Assembly (NCBI GenBank): GCA_014218235.1
Contig: CM024766.1
Coordinates: 54,731,545 to 54,795,544 of the forward strand
DNA length: 64,000 nucleotides
Reading direction: 5' to 3'
Source: Colocasia esculenta
Taxonomy: Eukaryota > Streptophyta > Magnoliopsida > Alismatales > Araceae
Shown: positions 1 to 10,408 of the stretch, in pieces
Numbering within the stretch: position 1 is the first letter of the stretch
Layout of the letters: the number at the start of each line of letters is the position of its first letter
Made by a program: the position numbers and the translations under genes
Notes under the pieces: generated by a model
Told to the model about the DNA's origin: nothing
Seen by the model: only the letters and a program-made list of their open reading frames with translations
Databases searched by the model: none

Positions 1-1
1 C

Positions 2-865
2 TTCTCTATTAAGCTAGATAACTTTGAGTTTAGCTCTGGTCAGGATCCTAAGATCTGGGTTTTCTGGGATCCTTCTTTTCCTCTGGAGATTGTTGAAAAA
101 TCGGATCAATATATTACCTTGGGTCTTCGTAGTGCAAACACTTTTTCTGGTTATATCACTTGTGTTTATGCTTCTTGTGATGCTGGCCGTAGGTGCCTCC
201 TTTTTGATGATCTCCTGCAGTTTGGCTCAACGGTGGATGTTCCTTGGTTGATTGGTGGGGATTTTAACTGTATTGCTCTTCCATCTGAGAAAAGAGGTGG
301 TTTGACTGGCAACTATAATAGCATGATGGACTTTAATGCTTTCATTTCTGCTGTTGGTGTTTTTGATGCTGGCTTCATCGGTTCCTCTTTTACCTGGAAT
401 AATAATAGGACTGGCAGTGCCAATATCCGGGCCCGTCTTGACCGGGTTCTCATCAACGATAAGATGCAGGATTCCTGGCCTAATCTTGTTGTTAACCATC
501 TCAGAAGGGGCCCCTCAGATCATTGCCCTCTATCTATTTCAGCGGTCACTCATTCAAAGGGTCCTAGTCGCTTTGTGTTTCAAAACATGTGGATGACTCA
601 TGAATCCTTCCACCAGGAAATTTCAAGGATTTGGCACAGTACTGTTGTTACGGATGTGAATCCTTTGATTTGTCTGCATATCAAACTCAAGGAGGTAAAA
701 AATTTTCTGAAATTCTGGAATAAAAATGTTTTTGGCCATGTAACCAAAATGTTGTCCTTACTTCGGAAAGAGTGGCTCTGCAACAGTAGCTTTTCGATGA
801 TTCGCCAACTGATCTCAACCGTGCAGCCCTCTCCGAGGCCAATGCTCATCTTTACCAAGCGCTGA
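2..865 (+). pseudogene. LINE endonuclease domain (APE/exonuclease-endonuclease-phosphatase fold), C-terminal part
   Basis: The frame is open from base 2 with no start codon, so the N-terminus lies left of the window. Endonuclease motifs are visible in order: GGDFNCI near 260, SSFTWNN near 385, RLDRVLIN near 435 and the catalytic SDHCPL near 520. This enzyme nicks target DNA to prime reverse transcription. The last ~25 residues before the stop at 865 do not fit the family. The correct frame shifts near 790 and continues through 866-1067 with residues such as WLDSGDRNTAFYH, the usual linker to the reverse transcriptase. It is therefore a frameshifted pseudogene. Confidence 0.88.
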
Positions 866-1067
866 ATAGTGAGGAAATATTCTGGAAACAAAAGTCTAGA
901 GTCGACTGGCTGGACAGTGGGGACAGAAACACTGCGTTTTATCATGCTACAGTCAAGTGCAACAGGAGAAAAAATTTTATTCACAGGCTGAAAATCAATA
1001 CTTTGGGTGACTGGTGTGCAGATCAGGATATCCTTAAGGCTGAGGCCGTCAGCTTTTTCCAAAGCTG

Positions 1068-2693
1068 TTGACTTCGGAACTTCATGATGTAGATCCCTCC
1101 CTTCTGGATATTATTCCTCACTCTATAACTGCCAATCAAAATGATCAGCTTTGCTGTGCTCCCACAGATGAAGAAATCAAGGACATTGTCTTTGCTATGA
1201 ATGGTAATAGCGCTCCTGGTCCGGATGGTTTCTCAGAAAAGTTTTTCACTTCCTGTTGGAGTGTTGTTGGATCAGATATCATTGGGGTGGTCAAGGGTTT
1301 CTTTGCTGGCTTTCCTCTTCCCAGGGGGATTTCTTCCTCTCTCATAACTCTTATACCTAAAGTGGAGGAACCGAGAACCTTTAGTGATTTCAGACCTATC
1401 ACTCTTTGCAACTTTGTGTTCAAAATTATTTCCAGGATTCTTTGTGGGCGGCTCACTCCAATCTTACCTGATATTATTTCTGTCAATCAAAGTGCTTTTG
1501 TTCAAGGCAGATTCATCCTGGATAATGTTGCTCTATCTAGGCACATTCTTCATGACATTCATCGGAAGGTAAGAGGTCACAATATTATGTTCAAGCTGGA
1601 TATGGCTAAAGCCTACGATAGAATGGAGTGGGATTTCATTCTTCTTGTCATGAGGAAGTTTGGTTTCGCTAGCAGATTTATCTCCTATGTTGGTATGCTT
1701 CTCTCTAATTGCTGGTCGTCTATCTTGTTTAATGGTTCCATTGCTGGCTTCTTTAAGTCGTCCAGGGGAATTCGTCAGGGTGACCCGTTAGCTCCTCTCC
1801 TTTTCATCATTGCCTCCGAGGTGCTTAGTTGGGGGTTGTCTAATTTGTTTGATAATGGTCTTGTTAAACATTTCAGCGGCCCCAGAAATTGTCTGCAGGT
1901 TTCCCATCTTCTTTATGCAGACGACACTTTGATCTTTATGAATGCTAGTATCAGAGGTGTGAAAAATCTGCTTTACTTTCTGAAGTCTTACCAAGAAAGC
2001 TCTGGTCAACTGGTAAATGCAGACAAAAGCTGTTTCCATATTTCGAATAAGGCTCCGTCTTCTCTGGGGACTCGGATTTCGAATGTGACCGGTTACAATA
2101 ATCAGAATGGTATCATGAAATACTTGGGTATTCCGCTGAAGGCTAGCAGGTTAAAGGTCCAAGACTTCAATTTTCTGATTGACAAAGTAGCTCGGAAACT
2201 CGCGGGTTGGAGGGCGAACATGTTATCTCAGGCCGGCCGTGCTATCCTCATTCGCTCTGTTCTCCTGAGTCTCCCTGTCTACCTGGCTAGCTCCACTTCC
2301 ATCCCCTCCTCTATCTGCCATAAAGTGAACCAGATCTGTGCTAATTTTTTTTGGCAGGGGGCGGATGGCCAGCATAGGCGCCACTGGGTGACATGGTCCT
2401 CTCTGCAAAAAAGTTTTGAAGAAGGTGGTCTTAATTTCAGAAATCTTCACTATCTCCAGGTGGCGATGGCAGCTAAGCAAATTTGGAACATCCTTCATGG
2501 TTCCTCTCTTTGGGCAGTGTATGCGAGACAAAGGTATATTAAGCAGTCACATCTCAGTGACATAATAATCCTTTCCCCTGTGGTATCTCTAAAAAAATCT
2601 TCCAGAAGGCTAAGGAGATGGTGCTTGCTAATAATAGATGGGTGGGAGGTGATGGTTCTAATGTGTATTCTTCAAAGATATCTGGATGGGTGA
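1068..2693 (+). pseudogene. LINE reverse transcriptase
   Basis: A 541-residue open stretch of L1-type reverse transcriptase. Visible motifs are SAPGPDGFS near 1210, ITLIPKVEEP near 1350, FRPITLCN near 1395, QSAFVQGR near 1490, KLDMAKAYDRMEW near 1595, RGIRQGDPLAPLLF near 1768, the catalytic YADD at 1914-1925 and KYLGIPL near 2120. The enzyme copies LINE RNA at the nicked target. The polymerase core is uninterrupted and retains its catalytic aspartates. A frameshift near 1065 separates it from the endonuclease, and another near 2600 separates it from the zinc-binding domain, so the whole ORF2 is not intact. Confidence 0.93.
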
Positions 2694-2726
2694 GACTTTT
2701 ATTGCTCAAGATCTCAGTAGTCCTCA

Positions 2727-3149
2727 TTGACTCATCATTTGAACAATATTAAACTTAAGGATATGGTCTCTAATGGCACTAACTCCGTCTGGGATGCCAT
2801 GGGTGTTTCTAATCTGTACGTTGGGGGTCTTCTTACTGATAGTACCGATAAGTTTATTTGGGCCGCCACTGCTCATGGCCAGTTCACTATCAAATCTGCT
2901 TACAATATTGCTGTCCCTCATGGCGTATCTCGTGGTGGTACTTGGTTGAAGCTTTGGAATCATGCTATCCCTCCCCGCCCGGCTATGTTCTCTTGGAAGA
3001 TCCTTCATAGGGCGGTTCAAGTGGACTCCAGGATTATGGATTGTGGCATCCCTCTGGTTTCCAAATGTGTTTGTTGTAATAATCATGATCAGGAATCTCT
3101 TGACCATCTTTTCATTTCTAGTGACATTGCTAAAAAGTTGTGGAGCTAG
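2727..3149 (+). pseudogene. LINE zf-RVT zinc-binding domain
   Basis: A 140-residue remnant of the zf-RVT domain that follows reverse transcriptase in plant LINEs. It shows the typical core FTIKSAYN near 2883, PPRPAMFSWKILH near 2970 and the Cys-x2-Cys and His pattern of CVCCNNHDQESLDHLF near 3066. It ends at an in-frame TAG at 3148. The next ~340 bases carry the degraded link to RNase H in other frames. The role in the element is presumed nucleic-acid binding. Confidence 0.82.
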
Positions 3150-3487
3150 ATCGCCCCTCTGCTGGACAATAGAATTTCCTGGAGCCCTCATATCACCACT
3201 AGGCTGTGGAGCATTCTTTCTTACACCAGTTTGCAGTCGCCTCTTCATTGTTCTGGGATGTTTTGCAGCCTTCTTATGCTCTGGGAAATTTGGAAATTCA
3301 GATGCTCTGCTCGTATTGATGGTATCTTTCGGTCTGTGGAATACATCAAGCAATCTATTTTGACGACAGTTAGGAAGACTATGACAACAATCAAGTTTTC
3401 TGGTTCCATTCTCATAATCAGGCCGCTATACTTCATACTTATAATATTCAGATTTCTGCTAGAATCAAACCCCCCATTCTTGTTAAG

Positions 3488-3987
3488 TTGATTCCCCCGA
3501 TTGTGAGCTATTCGTTGAATGTTGATGGAGCTTCTAAAGGAAACCCCGGCATCTGTGGTGGCGGTGGCTGTATTAAGACAGGCATGGAAATTTCATTTAT
3601 GGTTTTGCTTTCTTCTATGGCTATGGAAGCAGTATCTTGGCTGAAGCTAGAGCTCTTCATGATGGTTTGCGCCTTGCTATTGAATGTAAGCTCCACATTT
3701 CAGTTGTCTATTCCGATTCGGCGGTCCTCCTCAGAGCTATCTCCTCTGGGCGTCCCCCCCACTGGGCGGTCTTCCCTTGGTGGCGCGGGATCGCTCACAT
3801 GATCCACATTCTCAAACCGAATATGCTACATACCTTTAGAGAAGGAAACCAAGTTGCTAATGCATTAGCCAACGTTGCATGTTTAAATCGCTCTACCTTA
3901 GTTTTCCCTCATGCTTGCAGTCTCCCATCCCAGGTTAGGGGCGCCTTGCTGGTTGACAAGGCGAGTTTTCCTAGCTTTCGTCAATAG
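3488..3987 (+). pseudogene. LINE RNase H domain (RVT_3 type)
   Basis: Plant LINE RNase H in two frames. The first (3488-3590) carries NVDGASKGNPG with the first catalytic Asp. After a frameshift near 3590 the second (3637-3987) carries AEARALHDGL (Glu) and VYSDSAVL (Asp), then FREGNQVANALAN. The last acidic position, usually Asp in VADALA, is Asn here, and the second LINE copy in the window also has Asn. The domain would remove RNA from the RNA/DNA hybrid. It is followed by about 230 bases of 3' UTR and the poly-A. Confidence 0.85.
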
Positions 3988-4232
3988 CTTCTTTATATTC
4001 TTTTTCTAGCTCTCCGTGTGAAGTTGTTGGTTTGGCGTTCGGGTGTACTCTTCTTAACTCTTTCTGGTGGTTGTTCTTCAGGTGTCAGGTGTTCTTTTTT
4101 CTTCCTATCATATTGAAATAAAATTCCCCTCTGGTGATCGCCGAGTGGAGTGAGTCCATTTTCTCCTGCTGGGAGAAGGTGCACTCTCCTTACTGCTGAC
4201 CCAGGGGAGGCTTTTCATTAAAAAAAAAAAAA

Positions 4233-5776
4233 TGAACAATCGAGTTATGAGTAAACATGTAGAATCACTGTTTTAAATTCTATAAATTGTGTATAGCTCA
4301 GAAAAATGTGAAATTATGTAAGCATGATGTCCAACCTGTAAAAAATCTGTGAAACAAATTTCATGTGGATTGGACAATAGTAAGTAATAATTTGTTCATT
4401 TCATGAAGAAATGACTAATTAAAGCATGTTCATTGTAATTATAGATTAACTAAATAGTTTCAGCATGATTAATGTTAATCTATGGTTGATTAAATATTGT
4501 TAACAATAGTATCATGATAGGGAACCGAAACCGTGTGTATAATTGTGAATATGGAATTATGTGTTAAATAGTGTGAAATTATGTGTGTTTAAAAATGAAA
4601 ATTATGTAAACGTGCCAATGGGTGACACTACTACCTTAGAGGGCTGTGGAACTGTACTGTAGTAAAGTCCCTACGGGAACGTTCATATGTGTGTGATGTC
4701 CCATGGGCATTGGGATAAAATCCTAGAGGTGGACAAGTACCGCTGGTCAGGGTGGAGAGTGCTTCTCCCGGTTTTGCGTAGTAACTAAGATCTATCTCTT
4801 GATTGCCTAGGTGATAAGATATATGTGTGTGATGTGACAAGTGTGTGTCCTTCTAGAGGTGGTTTGGACTGTGTCATGGCATAAAATGATGTGATATATG
4901 TGAAATGGGCATGTGTAAAAATGTGCAAAAGATTTTGTGGAACTGTGAATTAATATGATAATATGTGAAATTGTGAATCGGACTATTAAATGTGTTATAC
5001 CCATGTAAAAACAGCAAGCTATTTATGTTTATAAACACATTATGAATGTGAAGTTGTACCTAGAATCCATGGTAGGATCATCTCTTTCACTATGTGTAAA
5101 TTCCATGCTTATATGGTTATTGTATCATAACATAAACATGATGAAAAGTGCTTGCAATTAGAATGATAATGTATGTGTTAGGTAATTTAATTCTAAATGT
5201 AAATATAAAGCATGGGGCCTATATCAAAGGTAGTACAATAGCATGTTTATATTTTTAAAAAGATTGTTAAATCCATGTTACATGAAATCATGACTTGACT
5301 TATAGGTAAAATGTCTATATGATGTGTGTATGTATTATATGTGTGGATTTGCTTGCTGAGTCTTTGGACTCACTCTTGCTTCGGCGTACAGGTGCAGATA
5401 TCTCTACTTCTTTGGAGGAGACAGTTAGGAGTGACTCCGAGCGCGAGGAGTAGCACCTTTGTGGAGATTTCAGCATTTTGTAATTTTCTTTCATAGTATG
5501 TAATAAAGAACTTGATGTAATTCAGTTGTGGACAATGTAATTTACTTTAAATTTTCAGTTCTGAAATGTTTAGTTCCTTCTTGTACTATATAGACTGTGG
5601 ATAAATGTGGATGATGGAATAAGATCTTTTATTTAGTTCTTTATTTCCGCTGTATGTGTTTATATTTGTGTACATCTCAACTTATTGTATGTGTTGGGTA
5701 AATGTCCCACTGTGGCGATGCTTTCTATATCAACGTGGGTTGGTATAACCGTACCGATATAAAGAGGGTCGTTACA
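4233..5776 (+). mobile_element. LTR A' (3' part of a gypsy LTR, same family as the LTR at 17251-20041)
   Basis: Non-coding and AT-rich. It matches the reverse complement of the left part of the LTR at 17251-20041. The blocks around 4630-4790 and 18160-18350 correspond, as do 5340-5460 and 17550-17690, and both copies share the terminal sequence GGTCGTTACA. The right end at 5776 is a clean LTR end, immediately followed by Sirevirus env-like coding sequence, so A' inserted into that ORF. The 5' part of this LTR is missing because the LINE lies there. Whether it is a solo LTR or part of a full element cannot be seen. Confidence 0.8.
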
Positions 5777-6784
5777 CTTATCCTTCCTGTATCTCCTGTG
5801 CCAAAACCTGACCAAAATAAAATCCTTTCTTCGGCTGAATCCAAGACTGAGGAACAGTGGGCCAGATCCCATAAAGCCCTCTACCGAAAGTTTGAAATTG
5901 CAAGGGATCATAGATACCCTCTATTAGATCATCCTCTTTCCCTTTCAGAATGGTTTGTGAGTCAGCATACCTCCTCTTGGGCTCCTTTCATTCAGAAAGA
6001 AATCAAATTGATAAGGCAATTTCAGATGTACAATGACTACTGCCAAGTTAATGGTCTTCCTGAAGTCCAGCTTGCCCAATTCCGGATTGCAGTCAATGAT
6101 CTTTGGTCTCAGCACCCTGACAGTACAGCTCTTTAGGTTGATTTTGCCACTTTTAAGATGCGATGTTTCAAGTTGCTCCCTCAGTTACATTTTATGCTCA
6201 TGGACTCTGATGTTGGTCCAATTATTTTTGAGAAGTTTTCCAGAGTCAAAACTAGGATCCATGTTAAAAAAGGAGCCCCCTTAGCTTTCCATCATTTTTT
6301 GTTTAGAGAATATCACAGGGGATTCATTAAATCTTCAGTCTTAGCTCCTCTGCTGGCAGAATCTGAAAGGTTTTTCCCATCTGACTGGTGTAATATATCA
6401 TCAGGCTGCTCTCCAGTTGGATCAGCTCAATGCATCTCTATTCCAGTCAAATCAACCCACCCTTTCTCCTAAGCAATTCATAGATCTCAACTTCATCAAT
6501 CTGGTGTCAGATCCCTACTCCATCTGGGTTGAACGATACAAAGTGTATGTTGCTATGAAGTAGGAATTTCTAGCTCATAATCTTCATTATCCTATCACTA
6601 TAGATAAGTTTCTCCAGCATTCAAGTTTTGGCACTTCCTGTTTTTACAGACTGTCTCTCATCACTCTAGAGTACACTAAATTTATTGAGGATTAGAGGCA
6701 GATTCACATTCAACGACTCAGTGTAGAGATGGGGCCTTCCTATAAAATTAGTAGGGGGTATTTAAGAATCTTTTTGAAGAGTAG
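5777..6784 (+). pseudogene. Sirevirus env-like ORF, C-terminal remnant (element C')
   Basis: This matches the C-terminal third of the env-like ORF at 55418-59102 on the other strand. Shared features include the acidic KTEEQWA motif, HPLSLSEWF, LPEVQ, and further on FREYHRG and SERFFPSDW. Sireviruses carry this extra ORF between pol and the 3' LTR; its function is not established. Here the N-terminal part is missing because LTR A' interrupts the ORF at 5776. Stops after codons near 6134 and 6560 and frameshifts break the rest. By alignment with the other copy, the natural end is the TAG at 6782-6784. Confidence 0.8.
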
Positions 6785-6937
6785 GAAGTCAAAACTGGGC
6801 AAATTATCTCACGCCTTGCTTCTTTTCTGTCTCATGCCTTCTACATCTCAAACCCTCATTAATTAATCTCATCTTGCTCTTTTGGCTCCCATTTCTCTTT
6901 GTTTATTTTATTCCCTTCCTTTCTTTTTGCTTACTGA

Positions 6938-7052
6938 CAAAAAGGGGGAGAAAACACTTTGAAATACATTCTTTAGAAGTCTTCTAGAAACTTTATTTCA
7001 GTTCTTTTGTGTACATACTTTTAATATTTTTCATCACCAAAAAGGGGGAGAT
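6938..7052 (+). promoter_or_regulatory. Duplicated polypurine tracts of Sirevirus C'
   Basis: Two copies of AAAAAGGGGGAG lie at 6939-6950 and 7039-7050, the second ending directly at the LTR start. Polypurine tracts prime plus-strand DNA synthesis in LTR retrotransposons. Several tracts upstream of the 3' LTR are a hallmark of Sireviruses. The same arrangement occurs in elements C and D on the other strand. Confidence 0.85.
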
Positions 7053-7389
7053 TGACGATCAGCCTATCTCCATTTATATATATTTATATATTATACATAT
7101 TTTTGGTGATGAACAAAACCTTGGAAATTGCTGACTAACATTATTTTCTAAAACTTGTCAATAGATATCAAATAAAACAAATTTAGTAAGTTATTTACAC
7201 TTTTTTTTAGAAGTCAATTGCACATGATTTGCCTAAGTCTACATTGACTACTATTGTAAGTTCACAACGATTACTGTTTTTGATATCACATCGATTCTGT
7301 CAAACATCAATTTCACTTAAACAACGACTACATTTTTAAATATCAAAAACATTGATTTCATTTAAACAACGATTGTGCTTCAACATCAA
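7053..7389 (+). mobile_element. 3' LTR of Sirevirus C', truncated by LTR X'
   Basis: It begins TGACGATCAGCCTATCTCC directly after the polypurine tract. The 3' LTR of element C begins, on the minus strand, TGATGATCAGTCTATCTCC. The remaining 337 bases contain AACGATT/AACGACT words like those of the C LTR. The LTR breaks off exactly where another LTR (TGTCACACCCCC) begins at 7390. Confidence 0.82.
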
Positions 7390-10300
7390 TGTCACACCCC
7401 CAATTTTAACAGCGAATTTAATTGGGAACGCAACGGACAAGCAAGCATTTAGAAGCCATAAGCAAATGACTAAATATCGATAGGGCCCATAATTCACTAA
7501 TCAAACTCTTTTATTCATCATAAACGATTATTACAATCTCCAATGTCAAATAAGAATAACTCTCTACTACTAGTCTAATCTATCTCTCAAAGAAAGACAA
7601 GATTACAATAGTGACTAATCTCTCACTAACTAACTAAACAATGACTCTCTATGGTGTATGTCATGCTCAGCGCACAAGTCCCATCATCAAACGTACTCCT
7701 CATCTTCACTACCTGAAATGTTAAGAAGCAGGTATGAGCAAACTATCCCGGTAGGATTTATATCTGAATATGCGGGCAATAATATAAGTGATTAACACTT
7801 TAAGAACTAGGCAAGCACGAGTAATCAAGCTAAATGATAAACACGCAAAATCGATGACAAAGTGCTATCAGGATATCATGTAGACAGGAACGTATCAAGA
7901 CATTAGAATTTAGACTATCAAGGTATAAGGTGCTTTTCACGAGACGAGCAAGTACTTTACATCATTCAAGCTATAATAGGTAACAATAATTGAACAATAG
8001 AAGTGCAATAGCAGAGTATGACAATAGCCGTTCAATAACAGGACAGTAGCAGTTCAATTACAGTCAGTGGCAATACAATAATAGTGTAGTACGTCTGAAC
8101 TAACAGACTAATAGTAATAGTTTAACAGTCAGATGTCTAGCTAATTCAGAACAGTCAGAACCAGTGCAAATGCAGACACCGTCATTAGGCCCTGCAGGTA
8201 TTTTCGGGTGGTTCTCTGCCCCCAGGACTAGATTGGAGCCTCTCTGACACTCTCTATGCCCTCAGCAGTAAGCATTCAAGTCCAGTAGAGTCACAAGACC
8301 CATTATAGCGCTAGACAGTTAAGAACAGTACAAAACAATAGGAGCCACAACAGCTCATAGGGTCTCAAGAGAGTACTTTCAAGAGTTCAAGAATGTCATG
8401 TCAGGATGCCCGAGAACCTAAGTATGATCATGTCACGGGACAAGGTTCACTAGTAGTTTGAGACTATTATATCGAGACCGAGTTCAAGAGCATGTAACAC
8501 GAACAAGTTTGTCGAGAAGGGTAATGACTATCAATTCAATAACAATGGTTCGATGTTTTATAAAGAGTGTCATGTCAATAATGATTTCAAGCATAACAAG
8601 TTATGTGATCATGATAACCATGGTCAAGATTGAATTTTGGCAGCATAACGACGCCATTTACACTTTTAGTTAAATCCTTTCATTAATGTCTTGAGTCCAT
8701 GATTATAAATCCACACTCACGAGAACGAGACATGAGAGGAAGTGCACGCTATTTCTAGGGGACTTTAATGGTACAACCAACTCAGTTTCCATGAGGGAAT
8801 CTACGGAGTACGGAGAATTACAGAGGTCTTAAGAGAAAGGTCACTAGAATGTCGATACGGAATGACCGACCGTGAGTTTCCAATCCCCCAAGAAAGGGTT
8901 GTCTATAAGTACAAGTGTGTAGTGAAGTACGTGTCTCAATCCACAATCCATCGGTCACAAACGTGCGGAAAGCATTTAACATGATAACATGAGATCAAGC
9001 TATGCATTTAAATTGATATGAATTTCAATATTTTATGGTAGCATTTATTCACTATAACAAGCTAGAGCAATAAGATGAACAATCAATAGTGTGCCAGATT
9101 AGGTCATATCATTATAGAGCAATTAGAATAAACATTCATATCATTATGGATTTTTCATGGGTTGATCGCTTTTAAGCCACTGAACAGACTTCATGCATTG
9201 ACTAGAATCAAGACAGGCAAACCTTAAACTCTAGACCATGCAGAACATGTCTTGGGTAGGCCTTTAAATCTACGACGGACACAGTCGTCGCATTTAAGAA
9301 GGCAGTGTACAGTTGAAGCACGAGTAACCTGTAAAGACTCAAATTGCGACGGTCTTGACCATCGCCTTCTTGTTCAAATCGCAACGGACCCTCTGTCGCG
9401 TTCATATCGCGACAGGAAGCGTGTCACCATCCTCCTTGAATCGTGATGGTTTGATATGCCGCGTTCAAGAGATGTCTTCAAAATAATAATATAAAATTCA
9501 CAAGAAAACCATGAGCAGGAAACAGGTCTGAATCGCAACGTGGGTCTACGTCGCGTTCATGCAGGGCACTGAAAACCATGCAAGGCACTGAAAACCATGC
9601 AACACACAGTTTGAGGTGTCAGATCGGTCAATCGGAGTCTAAATCACGACGTAGGGCATGATCACATTTTAGATGAATGCGAAGGTCTAGTACGTGGCAT
9701 TCATGCAACAAGGAACGCGACGTCTGGTGTCGTCGCATTTCATGTTCTTGCCTGAGAATGCAGAAAAGCTACACATGATGCATGCAACGCTTTATCTCCT
9801 AATCTAGGGCTCTTGGGACAAAAGTGTAAACATGAAACTTGTTGGGAATAGAGAGTAGAAGAGAACTACATTTTTGGTTGCATGAGATTTGGCCTCGGGA
9901 TGCATGAGAAATCGACATGAACGTAGAAATCCCTAAACATGCACGACTTTGGAAAAACGCTTAATACTCGATGTATGCTCAATAAAAATTGGGAAAAATG
10001 CATGCACATGAAAGTAGACTTGATGAACTACACATTGGTATATGATTTGTTTAGATTTGGCCAGAGATCACCTACCATTTAGTCCTCCAGAAAGCCCTCG
10101 CTCTGACCACTTGGAGGAGAACGCTTAATACTCCCGATTCAATAGATGACAATTGGGCAAACCGGTGCCATTAGAAATTAGACCCAACCCTCTTTCCAGG
10201 TATAAGCCTTGCATGGGTTGGTCGAGGTTTGACTCACCTTTGGTCGAATCTAAGAAGGCTTTTTGCATAGATCGTTGCAGACACAATAGGGAAGAAGAGC

Positions 10301-10408
10301 TTCGTTTTGGGGCATTTTCCTCCACCACTAGTGCTCAAGAGCTGCTACCCATGACCCCAACAATTGCTACACAACCCTTGACAAGTATATATGCATCTAG
10401 GGTTTTTA
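7390..10408 (+). mobile_element. LTR X' (gypsy-type), truncated by element E
   Basis: It starts TGTCACACCCCCAATTTT, a typical plant gypsy LTR start. It matches the reverse complement of X (20181-23792): for example 7740-7830 pairs with 23320-23400, and 10150-10300 with 21110-21260. The match runs to about X position 20980 and stops at 10408, where LTR E starts, so about 0.8 kb of the LTR end is missing. No coding region is supported. The stretch 9280-9760 is rich in GTCGCG/GCGACG words. Whether X' is solo or part of a full element is not visible. Confidence 0.78.

Larger units (their letters stand above)
1..4232 (+). mobile_element. L1-type LINE retrotransposon, 5' end outside the window
   Basis: Remains of one non-LTR retrotransposon. 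In order it has the C-terminal part of an APE-type endonuclease, a reverse transcriptase, a zf-RVT zinc-binding domain, an RNase H and a 3' untranslated region ending in a run of 13 A at 4220-4232. This order is typical of plant L1 elements. The reading frame changes at least four times, so it is a dead copy. The sequence right after the poly-A belongs to a different element (the LTR at 4233-5776), so the LINE appears to have inserted into that LTR. Its upstream target-site duplication lies outside the window. The 3' UTR style is shared with the short LINE at 10626-11004. Confidence 0.93.
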